Position numbers and translations under genes: made by a program. From Cellulophaga sp. F20128 (GTDB lineage: Bacteria > Bacteroidota > Bacteroidia > Flavobacteriales > Flavobacteriaceae), in assembly GCF_023015805.1 (NCBI RefSeq), contig NZ_JALKBA010000002.1:124001-188000 (forward strand): 64,000 nt of DNA, written 5' to 3'. Each line of letters opens with the position of its first letter. Within the stretch, counting starts at the first letter, position 1. A model generated the notes under the pieces. It was not told the origin of the DNA. It searched no databases and saw nothing but the letters and a program-made list of their open reading frames with translations. Shown in pieces: positions 43,835 to 54,200 of this stretch.

Positions 43835-46303
43835 ATGAATTTTATGCGTAAATTATTTTGTATAGTACTAAGTGTACTATTTACAACTAGCTGTATTAAC
43901 ACTGAATACAAGGAACTTCTTGAGAATAATTCTTTCAAAATCACCCTAGACAAAGAAGGTAAATTAACAGAATTATTAGATAAGGAAACGGGGAAGAATC
44001 TATTAATTCCTGGATCTGCTATTTCTCTAATAACCGTTGTGAGTGAAGGTGTGGATTATCCTATACAAAGTTGGAAACGTAGTGGGGATGTGTTGCAATT
44101 TAAATTTGATGAACTTGGAGCAGAAATTAGTATAAAGGTTACTTCTAAAAAAGAGTATCTAACCTATGAGATTATTGAGGTTACTAGTGAGAAATTAATT
44201 GAAAAAATAATTTGGGGCCCATATCATGTACTAACTTCTGAAAAAATTGGGCAATCAATTGGGATCGCATATGATGATCAAACAGCCATTGGATTTATGG
44301 GACTTAACCTTAAAAGTCGTGGTGGATTTGAAATTGGAACACGTGAAAGGTTTGGAAATGCCGCTCAGAAGATTGATGGTGGTGCTAGCTTAACAGGTTT
44401 TGTGCGGGATCGTTCTAACTACCGAATTGTAGACAATTGGGAGCAAAAATTAGGACAAGCAGTACCTGTAAACGATAGCGATGCTGAACTAGTTGGAGCT
44501 AAGTTTGCAATGTATTGCATTCCCTCTAAAAATCTTACGCAAGTACTAGAGAAAATTGTGCTCGAAGAAAACTTACCTCATATAAAAAATGGAGATACAT
44601 GGAATAAAACTTCAAAGTATTCTACATCTTCCAAATTTATTATGTCCTTTAATGTGAATAATATTGATGCATGTATTGATATTGCTCAAAAAGCGGGTAT
44701 TACTTGTATCTATCACGGTGGAATTTTTGAAACTTGGGGAACTTTTAAGGTTTCAGAAAAGGATTTCCCCAACGGTTATCAGTCCGTAAGGGAGTGTACG
44801 GATGAGGCAGAAAAGCACGGAATTAATTTGGGAGCTCATACATTAACAAATTTTATAACTACAAACGATCCTTTAGTTACTCCTAAACCTCATCCGGGTT
44901 TAGTGTTGGCTGGAATCACAAAACTTGAAAAAAGTATATCTGTAACTGATGATGAATTGGTATTGCATGATGAGCTGATGAGACCTGCATATTACGAACC
45001 GGATTTAGACAAAGTAAACCCAAGGTGGCGTGAGCATACCGCAGTTCGAATAGGTGATGAAATTATAGAGTACTCTTTTGCAACGGCCAATGGTAAGTTG
45101 GTTTTAAAAGACTGTAAGCGTGGGGCTTTTGGTACCATTGCAGTTGAACATAAAAAGGGAGCACAGGTAAGTCGACTTATGTCGCACGGCTATAAAGTAT
45201 TTTTTCCTGATATTAACCTACAAGATCAAATGGCTAAAAATCTAGCTAAATTCTTTAATGAGGCTAATTTGAAGCGTATTAGTTTTGATGGTATTGAAGG
45301 TGGTTTAGCAAGTGGTCATGGACGCTATGGGAGCGATCGTTTTGTAAAGGTTTTTTATGATAATCTAAAGAATCCCAATATTGTTGCTAATTCGTCTGAT
45401 GTTACCCATTTTGGATGGCATTATTTTTCGAATGAAAGTTGGGGCGAACCTTGGACATCTGATAATTTTAGAGAGGCACATTTAAGCCACAGATTAGAAG
45501 TTCAAAAAGCATTAAAAGAAGACTTGCTACCGCGTAAAATGGGGCAATTTAGCATCAATGCAAAAACCACTAAAAAGGATATCGAATGGGTTATGGGCTT
45601 GGGTACTGGTTATGATGCAGGTGTCGATTTTTACATCAGCCCTAATTTTCAAGAGGTGAATAAGGAAGCTAGTTCCATATTGGCAGAAATTAAAAAGTGG
45701 GAAGAGGCAAGAATGAAAGGACTATTTACCGAAGCCCAAAAGGAAAAACTTCGCGATCCGTATACCTTCTATGGTCTTGAGCAAAACCAGGATAGCTTAC
45801 AACTGGTGTTTATTGAGTCATGGGAGCCTGAAGGTGAAAGTTCTCAAAGTGAAGAAGAGGTAAATACATTGCCAACATCCATATTAAAAAGTAGTTCAGA
45901 AGCTCCTGTTTCTATAGATTATAAGCATTTGAATGTAACAACAGAGCCAGGGCAACCAACAGCTTCTATCTGGAAATATTTTAGTGCTGGTCCAGCACAA
46001 AAATTACAATTTGTAATTCGCCTACCAAAACTATCCAAAGAGGTGGTAAATGGCATTTACGTCAAGGTGGGGCCTCAAAAAATTGTAATGCCATTTACAT
46101 TAAAACCGGGTGATTATATTGTTAATAAGGGAAGCGATACGTATATGCAGTATTCTGAAGATCATCAAATTAAGAATGAAGTGGTTATTCCGGGTGGCAG
46201 TATTGCCATAACTGAAGGTCAAAACCTTATAGAGTTTGATTATAAAGGTAAAGGAAGAGTTGCTGGCCCTGAAATGATCGTGAATTTTTGTTCAAAAAAA
46301 TAA
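43835..46303 (+). CDS. Glycosidase-like lipoprotein, unassigned family (paralogue 1)
   Basis: An 822-residue predicted lipoprotein; the signal ends in LFTTSC with Cys20 as acceptor. ATG at 43844, three codons in, is an alternative start. Residues about 25-235 look like a beta-sandwich. From about 265 a barrel-like alternation begins (TCIYHGGIFETWG near 290-302, LGAHTLTNFITTND near 332-345). An inserted module with VRIGDEIIEYS and CKRGAFGTIAVEHKKG lies at about 404-442, then ISFDGIEGG at 482-490, where Asp485 and Glu488 are candidate catalytic acids. A further sandwich ends the protein. The protein at 48973-51255 shares this layout and motifs. The neighbours imply glycan cleavage in the periplasm or at the outer membrane; no CAZy family is claimed. 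Confidence 0.75.
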   Translation: MNFMRKLFCIVLSVLFTTSCINTEYKELLENNSFKITLDKEGKLTELLDKETGKNLLIPGSAISLITVVSEGVDYPIQSWKRSGDVLQFKFDELGAEISIKVTSKKEYLTYEIIEVTSEKLIEKIIWGPYHVLTSEKIGQSIGIAYDDQTAIGFMGLNLKSRGGFEIGTRERFGNAAQKIDGGASLTGFVRDRSNYRIVDNWEQKLGQAVPVNDSDAELVGAKFAMYCIPSKNLTQVLEKIVLEENLPHIKNGDTWNKTSKYSTSSKFIMSFNVNNIDACIDIAQKAGITCIYHGGIFETWGTFKVSEKDFPNGYQSVRECTDEAEKHGINLGAHTLTNFITTNDPLVTPKPHPGLVLAGITKLEKSISVTDDELVLHDELMRPAYYEPDLDKVNPRWREHTAVRIGDEIIEYSFATANGKLVLKDCKRGAFGTIAVEHKKGAQVSRLMSHGYKVFFPDINLQDQMAKNLAKFFNEANLKRISFDGIEGGLASGHGRYGSDRFVKVFYDNLKNPNIVANSSDVTHFGWHYFSNESWGEPWTSDNFREAHLSHRLEVQKALKEDLLPRKMGQFSINAKTTKKDIEWVMGLGTGYDAGVDFYISPNFQEVNKEASSILAEIKKWEEARMKGLFTEAQKEKLRDPYTFYGLEQNQDSLQLVFIESWEPEGESSQSEEEVNTLPTSILKSSSEAPVSIDYKHLNVTTEPGQPTASIWKYFSAGPAQKLQFVIRLPKLSKEVVNGIYVKVGPQKIVMPFTLKPGDYIVNKGSDTYMQYSEDHQIKNEVVIPGGSIAITEGQNLIEFDYKGKGRVAGPEMIVNFCSKK

Positions 46304-46475
46304 ACAGCTATAGGCATATTGAAAATTAAATTTGATAGTACTTTGAAGGAAGTGAAAAGGCAAGCGTAAATTATAAACCATAGATACACCCGAAATAGTA
46401 GCTATGAATTAAAATTTGAAAAATACGACTTATATTAAAAATAGGAGATATTAAGAAAACTATAAATACGATACA

Positions 46476-48647
46476 ATGGTAAAAAAACTAATTGTACTAA
46501 GCCTTTTTATTGGCTTGTTATCATGTGAGCAAAAGAAACATCATAATTTACTTACTGAACTAAACGATAGTCCATCGTGGACAAATCTCCATAACGGGGT
46601 TTGGAAATCTATTGTTAATACTCCTCAAGAATATAATTTATTAAATACTTCTGGTGCTTTACCCCGAGAAGAAGCTTTGTCAAAAATTAAAGGATCAGAT
46701 TTTCCTTTGGAAAAATCAGAAATAAAGGCATTTTCGAAAAATGGAAAAACCTATGTAAGACTTCCTTTAGAGGATGGTGAAAGAATATTTGGTTTGGGTT
46801 TAAATTTTAAAACTGTAGAGCAAAGAGGTCGTATTATGCGTTTGCATATGGACCATTACGGAGGTGAAGATAATGGTAGAACCCATGCGCCTACACCTTT
46901 TTTTGTTTCTACGAACGGGTATGGGTTATTAATCAATTCGGCCAAGTATATTGATGTGTATATGGGTACGGGCGTTACCAAAGATAGTAAGAATCCAGAT
47001 GTGTCTAGAGATAGAAATACCGATAAAAAATGGACGCCTCAACCAAAATCTGATAATATTGAATTGGTCATTCCCGATGAAGGGGTTGAATTGGTATTAT
47101 TTGCTGGAAAAAACATTCAGGAAACCGTTCAACGATTTAATTTATATTGTGGTGGTGGTTTTATACCTCCAAAATGGGGGCTTGGGTTTTGGCAAAGAAC
47201 CCCTACTTTATACGGAGAAAAAGAAGTTCAGGAAGAAGTAAATGGATTCGTGAATAATAATTTCCCCATTGATGTTGTTGGATTAGAACCCGGGTGGCAT
47301 AGTAAATCATACCCATGTACTTTTGAATGGGATAATACACGATTTCCTAATCCGAAAATATTCGTTGAGGATATGAAAAATCAAGGGATTCATTTAAACT
47401 CTTGGATTAATCCGTATGTTTCTCCAAGTTCTTCTATTTATGAAAAAATTAAACCTTTTACGGCAACTCATACGGTATGGACTGGAATTGTTCCTGATTT
47501 TTTAGTGCCTGAGGCACATGAAATTATGACTCAACAGTTTGAGAAAAATGTAGTTTCAGTAGGTGTTAGTGGTCTTAAAATTGATGAAGTAGATGGGTTC
47601 GACAGGTGGTTGTGGCCAGATTATGCGCAATTTCCATCGGGATTAGATGGCGAAACTATGCGTTCTATTTATGGTACATTAACTCAAAAGTGGAGTGCCG
47701 ATTTGTATAGGAAACAAAACACAAGAACCTATGGTTTGGTTAGAGCCGGAAATGTAGGCTCCGTTTCTTTACCTTATGTTCTTTACAATGATTATTACAA
47801 GCATGAAGACTTTATAACAGCCTTAATTAACAGTAGTTTCGCTGGCGTGCTTTGGACGCCAGAAGTTAGAAGTTCAGGTTCTCCAGAAGATTGGATACGA
47901 CGCATGCAATCGGTCTGTTTTTCACCGATGGCAATGATAAATGCATGGGCAGACGGTACCAAACCTTGGTCATATCCAGAAGTCTATGAATATTGTCAGG
48001 ATGTTGCTTTTTTAAGAATGCAGTTATTGCCTTATATCTATACTACTTTTTCAGATTATTATTTCAAGGGAACTCCTCCATTTAGAGCTATGGCTATGGA
48101 AGAAGGCTTTACGCATATCCCTGAATTGATTGAACAAGGCGATTTAAATTCTACCGAGAACCCATATGTTGCAGCGTTAAAAAAAGAAATTAAAGATCAG
48201 TACATGATGGGAGAAAGTATTTTGGTGGCTCCAATGTTTGCTGGTCAAAAAACAAGAACAGTTGTTTTGCCAAAGGGAAAATGGTATGATTTTTATACGG
48301 GTAAACTTGTAGGTGATGGAGGTATTATTACAGCGAATCATGGCTTAGATAAAATTCCGTTGTATGTAAAAGAGGGCGCTATTATTCCAATGATGAAGCC
48401 CATTAGAAATACATCGGAATGGGGAAATAATACAACTTTAGAAGTTCGTGTATATGGTAATACTCCTAATGAATTTATTTTATATGACGACGATGGGGAA
48501 TCCTATGACTATGAGAAGGGAGCGTACTCGCAAAAAATATTAAAAACAGTTAAAAACAACGGTAAATTAAAGGGAACTATTGCTGATTTAAAATCTGAAA
48601 GTAATTGGTCTTACGGCGCTTTACAGTGGAATTTTATGAGTAAATAG
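46476..48647 (+). CDS. GH31-family glycoside hydrolase, lipoprotein
   Basis: A 723-residue predicted lipoprotein (LLSC lipobox, Cys17). An N-terminal galactose-mutarotase-like sandwich (about 60-220, with RIFGLGLNFK) precedes a GH31 barrel: KWGLGFWQRTP near 233-243, then GLKIDEVDGFDRW near 366-378, where Asp370 fits the GH31 nucleophile. The C-terminal sandwich has GESILVAPM and the YDDDGESYDYE motif. GH31 covers alpha-glucosidases, alpha-xylosidases, alpha-galactosidases and others; the WxDxNE form of the nucleophile motif is replaced by KIDEVD, so the specificity is open. It lies between the two paralogous lipoproteins. Confidence 0.9.
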   Translation: MVKKLIVLSLFIGLLSCEQKKHHNLLTELNDSPSWTNLHNGVWKSIVNTPQEYNLLNTSGALPREEALSKIKGSDFPLEKSEIKAFSKNGKTYVRLPLEDGERIFGLGLNFKTVEQRGRIMRLHMDHYGGEDNGRTHAPTPFFVSTNGYGLLINSAKYIDVYMGTGVTKDSKNPDVSRDRNTDKKWTPQPKSDNIELVIPDEGVELVLFAGKNIQETVQRFNLYCGGGFIPPKWGLGFWQRTPTLYGEKEVQEEVNGFVNNNFPIDVVGLEPGWHSKSYPCTFEWDNTRFPNPKIFVEDMKNQGIHLNSWINPYVSPSSSIYEKIKPFTATHTVWTGIVPDFLVPEAHEIMTQQFEKNVVSVGVSGLKIDEVDGFDRWLWPDYAQFPSGLDGETMRSIYGTLTQKWSADLYRKQNTRTYGLVRAGNVGSVSLPYVLYNDYYKHEDFITALINSSFAGVLWTPEVRSSGSPEDWIRRMQSVCFSPMAMINAWADGTKPWSYPEVYEYCQDVAFLRMQLLPYIYTTFSDYYFKGTPPFRAMAMEEGFTHIPELIEQGDLNSTENPYVAALKKEIKDQYMMGESILVAPMFAGQKTRTVVLPKGKWYDFYTGKLVGDGGIITANHGLDKIPLYVKEGAIIPMMKPIRNTSEWGNNTTLEVRVYGNTPNEFILYDDDGESYDYEKGAYSQKILKTVKNNGKLKGTIADLKSESNWSYGALQWNFMSK

Positions 48648-48972
48648 AATTTTGATTTTGAAAGCCTAATTAAAGTGTTGTTATTAAATAGTACAAAACC
48701 TTACAGCTTGGGTTTATATAAAGTACACCTACTAAGAAAAATGGAGTGCTATTTATTGCAATCCTATTATCGGAACAATTAAAAAAAATGGACAACTCAA
48801 ACATATCCTTTGTAAATTCTTAAAACATATGGTTTTATTGAGGCTAGAGCACTGTAAAACGAAAGATAAACATAAATTAAGTATAAAATATATCAAAAAA
48901 ATGACAGCCATATTAAGCATTTTAGCCAACCGAATGAACATCTTTATTCAATTTAATAAGAGGAGTACCTTT
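48648..48972 (+). other. Gene-free spacer between GH31 and the second lipoprotein gene
   Basis: About 325 bp with no convincing gene, TAnnTTTG match or terminator. A long in-frame extension of the downstream gene runs through part of it from 48829, but it has no signal-peptide character and a better start lies at 48973. Confidence 0.55.
48961..48965 (+). promoter_or_regulatory. Ribosome binding site deciding the start at 48973
   Basis: AGGAG lies seven bases before the ATG at 48973, a rare clear Shine-Dalgarno site in this window. It supports this ATG over the in-frame ATG at 48829, and the resulting protein begins directly with a lipoprotein signal. Confidence 0.7.
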
Positions 48973-51255
48973 ATGATTAATTACAAAAGTAGTTTGCTTT
49001 TAATAGCTTTAACTTTATTAATTATAAGTTGTTCTAGAGAAGGGGCAACCAACTTTAATACTAACTATTTAGACATTAGTATAAACGAGCAAGGGTTTAT
49101 TTATAGTTTGAAGGATATTACAAAACCACAAGCACGAGAATTTAGCCCGGTAGACAAACCATCTCCGTTATTGTCTTTGTACAACAGCAAATTAGATAGT
49201 ATGTTAGAGCCTATTGCTGCAGATTATAATTCATCTGAGCGTCTTTTAAAATTAACCTATAAAAATAATTCAGTAGCAGAAATTAGTGTAGAGCCCAAGG
49301 ATAAGTATCTTAAATTTACGCTTTCTTCTTTAACCGAACGAAAGGATATTGAAGGCGTACAGTGGGGAGCCATTCATACCAATATCACCAATCTTTTTGG
49401 TGAAATTATTGGTGTAGCTCGTGATACTAGCGAAACTGTTAATTATGCCATCGGTATGCTCGCTCTAAATGATAATACGCTAGGCGGAAATTCTAAGACC
49501 ATTGCTGATGCTGCACCTTTTCAATATGTAATCCATTCTCCAGATTCCATTCAATACCCATTACCAGATGATTTACATGAAGGTCAGGTTTTTACATTAG
49601 GGGGAAATGGAATAAGTGATGTGGCATTCTATGCCCACAAAGAACCTTATTATAGAATTGTATACGGTAATTCTGCAGAAGTTGATGAAAAAGGAAGAAT
49701 TTCTATAGCCTATAACTCAAGGGATAGGTCTACTAAAAGAGAAGTGTTTTTTTCATTAATACCCAATATGCCAGCCAATATTCCAAATCATTTGGAAGTG
49801 CAACCACTTCCGGGTGTTGACTTTATAGGATCGTCTGTGGCATTGTGGGGAAGTCCAGACAGCACGGCTTTAAAGGATGTGATTCAAGAAATTGTTATTG
49901 CAGAAAACCTTCCTTATCCAACAATAAATGGAAAATGGGCCAAAGATCCCGCAGCCTATGTTCCTGATGCACTTACCTATGGTAATTTGTACGATAGTAT
50001 TATTTCGTATACGTCAAGGTTAGGCTTTAAAACTATTAGTTTGTACGATCAAGGTTTTATAAGACCAGATCGTGGAAATGAGGGGTATTTAGATGGTAAA
50101 AATTTCGAGAAGAAACCATTAAAACTGACTTCAGGAAACCTTTCTCATAAAGAGTTTGGAGATCTGGCGGCGAAAAAAAATATTACTATAGGGAGAACAC
50201 CAATAACAAATGCATTAGCTCCTGGCACCAAGGATGCCAGTCCAATTCCGAGCGATAGTTTGGCTTACCAACAGAAACGGTTGTTGGTGAAAAATATAAG
50301 TGAAACTGATACCATTATTATTATAGATGATCCAAAATATATGGAAGAAATTGGCAGTTGGGAAGGACATGCGGAAAATCTAAATATGATAAAAATTGGG
50401 AAAGAGCTTATTCATTATTTAGGCGTATCTGAAGAAGAACCCTATCGCCTTTTAAATGTTGAACGTGGCTACTGGGGCACAACACCGTTAGAACATAAAA
50501 CCAATGACACCATTTACAAACTGCAAGTTACAATCAATTATGGTTATGATGGGTTAATACCCAATTGGGAACTTCAGGAAGAAATCGCAAAATATTATGC
50601 TGATGTAGCGTATATCAATAATTTGGGCTATTACGATTTTGATGGACAAGAATTTTTATTTAACAATGGCCATGGATATTATTCTGTAAAACGATTTTTT
50701 AAAAATATGTTTGATAGAGCCGAAGAGCATGGTATGGCTCCAATCCGTTTTACGGGAGCTACCTTATCTGAAGGTTCTTGGCATTACCAGAGCATTTGGA
50801 ATGTAGGTGGAGGAAAAAACTTATATGATTTAGAAACTAGAGAATGGGGGAGTGCTACTAGCCAAGGTAAAGACCTTAGAGATGTAACATACGCCAACTA
50901 TTTTCCAGTTAGTGTTGGGGGTAATTTTCCAATAACAGCAAAATCTACAGTAGAAGAGTATAATCACATTCAGGCAATTTCGGTAGGGATTGGCATGACA
51001 TATAGTTTAAAATTAAGTCAGAAAGATGTGGAAAGTTGTCCTGAAAAGGATGCCATTTTTAAGGCCATAAGAACCTGGGAAAATGCAAGAGCAGCCAATG
51101 CATTTCCTCGTGATGTCAAAAAACTTTTGGTAAAACCAGATCGAAATTGGGAGTTGGATGAGGTTGATAATAATCATTGGAAACTCTATCAGGTGGTTGA
51201 TAAGGTGAGAGGCCCTGCAATCAATTTAACTAGAGACATAGAAGGCGGGTATTAA
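48973..51255 (+). CDS. Glycosidase-like lipoprotein, unassigned family (paralogue 2)
   Basis: A 760-residue predicted lipoprotein (lipobox IISC, Cys20). It shares the architecture of the 43835-46303 product: an N-terminal sandwich, a barrel-like region with FKTISLYDQGF near 352-362 and IGRTPITNALAPGT near 406-419, an insert with IKIGKELIHYLG and ERGYWGTTPLEHKT at about 473-510, and YYDFDGQEFLFNNGHG at 553-568, where Asp557 and Glu560 align with Asp485 and Glu488 of the first protein. Overall identity looks low, so the two probably act on different linkages. The family is unassigned by me. GH92 follows after 29 bp. Confidence 0.75.
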   Translation: MINYKSSLLLIALTLLIISCSREGATNFNTNYLDISINEQGFIYSLKDITKPQAREFSPVDKPSPLLSLYNSKLDSMLEPIAADYNSSERLLKLTYKNNSVAEISVEPKDKYLKFTLSSLTERKDIEGVQWGAIHTNITNLFGEIIGVARDTSETVNYAIGMLALNDNTLGGNSKTIADAAPFQYVIHSPDSIQYPLPDDLHEGQVFTLGGNGISDVAFYAHKEPYYRIVYGNSAEVDEKGRISIAYNSRDRSTKREVFFSLIPNMPANIPNHLEVQPLPGVDFIGSSVALWGSPDSTALKDVIQEIVIAENLPYPTINGKWAKDPAAYVPDALTYGNLYDSIISYTSRLGFKTISLYDQGFIRPDRGNEGYLDGKNFEKKPLKLTSGNLSHKEFGDLAAKKNITIGRTPITNALAPGTKDASPIPSDSLAYQQKRLLVKNISETDTIIIIDDPKYMEEIGSWEGHAENLNMIKIGKELIHYLGVSEEEPYRLLNVERGYWGTTPLEHKTNDTIYKLQVTINYGYDGLIPNWELQEEIAKYYADVAYINNLGYYDFDGQEFLFNNGHGYYSVKRFFKNMFDRAEEHGMAPIRFTGATLSEGSWHYQSIWNVGGGKNLYDLETREWGSATSQGKDLRDVTYANYFPVSVGGNFPITAKSTVEEYNHIQAISVGIGMTYSLKLSQKDVESCPEKDAIFKAIRTWENARAANAFPRDVKKLLVKPDRNWELDEVDNNHWKLYQVVDKVRGPAINLTRDIEGGY

Positions 51256-51284
51256 CTGTTTAACTATAGAAGATTGTAATAACT

Positions 51285-54200
51285 ATGAATTTTACTTGGT
51301 ATACGGATAAATATTTGCTTGATAAATTCAGGTGTGTTTTAAATACACCTGTTTCTATACCGTACAAAACAATTGCAATACAAAAGAATAATATCAGCAA
51401 CTTCAAAAAAATTATTGCCCTCGTTTTTGTTGTTTTAGGGTGTTCTTCCCAATATGCGTTACAAGCGCAAACCAATGACTTAGAACCCATATGGGGAATA
51501 GGAATACATGATGATTCAGCCGCTGAGTTTGCCTTGAATTCTAATACCTATATGGATTTTGTTTCCAGCGGTTTTGGCGGAAAGGATCGCTACTATGTTG
51601 TTGGTAATTCTACTACATCAGAAGACTGGCCATTTATTCTGCCAGGACCTAAGGACAGTTTTGCTGGTTATGGCTACTGGTCCGGTTTGGCATTACATCA
51701 ATTGCCTATTTATTTTGAATTAGACAAAGTCACTACGAAAGGGGTTTGTACGCTTGTTGTCCATATTCTAGAAGTGAGTTCTAAAAATGCACCCTTATTT
51801 CGTGCTGTAATAAACGGAAAGGCATACAGCCGCCAGTTGCTGGTAGGGCAATCGGGTAGCCTCCCGGAAAATATAAGCGCTAATCCGCAAACAGTATCAT
51901 TTTCATTTCCTGCAACTGAACTTAAAAAAGGCAATAATGAAATTGTCTTTCAGAATATGACAGGGAATTGGTGTGTTTTTGATGCAATTTCATTAGTGGG
52001 CCCAGAGGGGATAGGGCTAGGTAATCCTGGAAATTCAATAATCAAAGCTGTGGATTTTTCCACTTTTGAAATTGGTTCCAATAAAAAAAACAGTCAAGCT
52101 TTATTGGTAGACATTCGGCAACAAGAAGAGCCTGCTGAAATACGTGTAATTGTTGATGGAAAAGAATTCCATAAAAATATGGAAGCTGGTCACAGCGTGT
52201 TAGAGTTTTATGTACCGGCCGTTAAAACGAAAGGGGAGTCTAAGGTTAGTATTTATATAGATGGAAAACTAAAATTTAATGAAATACTAGTGCGTTCCCC
52301 TCAAAAGGAAATTACCTATGCCGATTATGTAGACCAGTTTATGGGGACTAGTGGATCTCGCTGGATGATTACCCCTGGACCAAGAAACCCTATGCCTATG
52401 GTTCAATTAGGGCCCAATAACGAGGCTACAGTTTGGAAGGCGGGGTATGAATATCAAATTGAAAATATTTCTGGATTCAACCATACCCAAGAATGGACAA
52501 TGTCTGGTTTTCTTATGATGCCAACTGTTGGATTTTTGCAAACACAGCCAGGACCAGAGCACCATCCAGATCTTGGTTACCGCTCTCGCATTGACAAAAA
52601 AACAGAAAAGGCAGGTATTGGTAAATACAGTGTTGATTTAACGGATTACAATATTCATGTTGACCTAACAGCCACTACACGAGCAGGTTTTCAACGCTAT
52701 ATTTTTCCCGAATCTGATGTTTCCCGGATCTTAATAGATGCTTTCCCAAATGCTGAATATAGTTATCAAAATAAGGAAACAATAATAACCCAAATAAGTG
52801 ATAAAAAAATAGAAGGGTATGTTCATCATATTAGTGATAAAACGGGTTATGTGCTAACCCAAGACTATAAGATGTATTTTGTTTTGGAGTTTAATAAACC
52901 TATTGAAAGCATGGGTGGCTGGACTGATAAGGCAGAATCACTTAAAAACCTAGGGCATGGCCTTACGTACGAATCTATTGTTGACAATGTAAAAGAAGTA
53001 AAGGGCTCCGGAAAAACAGGAGCATTTCTAAATTTTAAAACGAAAGCCAATGATACTATTTTGGTCCGTAGTTCTATTTCTTTGGTCAGCACGGAAAATG
53101 CTTGGTTAAATTTAGAACAGGAAATTTCAGCACCTTTTGGATGGGATTTTGAAAAGGTTGTCCAAAAGCAAAAAAACGTTTGGAATGAATATCTTGGTAG
53201 GATAGAAATAGAATCGGATGATTATTTACAGAAGGTTAAGTTTTATACCAATTTTTATAGAGCATTGTCGGGTAGAGTGGCTTGGGGAGATGTAAATGGA
53301 CAATGGGTAGATATGAATGAAGATATCCAAACATTCAAGGACCCAAATCAACGCCTTTGTTCAGGAGAGTTTTGGAATACCTTTTGGAATGTACAGCAAC
53401 TCAATCAACTTATTGCTCCTGAATTTTCTTCAATGCAAGTTAAAAGTTTGTTGGAATTTTATGATAAGGGAGGGTGGTTGCCTAAAGGTATTTTTGGTGG
53501 TGAATATACCAGTGTTATGGTTGCCGAACATGGAATTCCTTGGATTGTAGGGGCTTGGAATGCAGGCATCAAAGATTTTGATTATAAAAAGGCGTATGAA
53601 GCAATGCGCCATATACAAACAACAATTCCCGAAAATTCACATAGTGGTGGAAGTAGGGTGGGAAACGAAAGCCTTGTCGCTTATTTGAAGTATGGTTATG
53701 TGCCCCTGCAAACCGATATTTATCAGAGTTATGCCTCAAATACTCTAGAATATGCTTATGACGATTGGTGTCTGGCGCAAGCGGCAAAAACTCTAGGTCA
53801 TACAAGTGACTATGAGTTATTTCTAAGTCGCTCTCAAAATTGGCGTAATATCTTTGATTCAAAATCTGGATTTATGAGACCAAAGAATATCGATGGTACA
53901 TGGCATGAGCCTTTTAGTCCATACCGTACGCCAGGTTTTGTTGAAGGAAATGCATGGCAGTTTAGTTGGTTTGTACCACAAGATATGGATGGGTTAGTAG
54001 GTGCAATTGGTAGGGAACGTTTTGTGATGCGTTTGGATAGTGCAATGGTTCAGTCTCAAAAAGTAAATTTTAATGCTTTGGGTGATAATTTTTCGAAATA
54101 CCCTATAAATCACGGGAATCAGCCAAATATGCAATCGTGTTACCTTTTTAATTATGCCAATGCACCATGGCTAACTCAAAAATGGGCGAGAGCTATTCAA

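Noticed and set aside
48829-48972. 48-codon N-terminal extension of the second glycosidase-like lipoprotein
   Set aside because: The ATG at 48973 has an AGGAG site and starts a lipoprotein signal; the extension has no such features.
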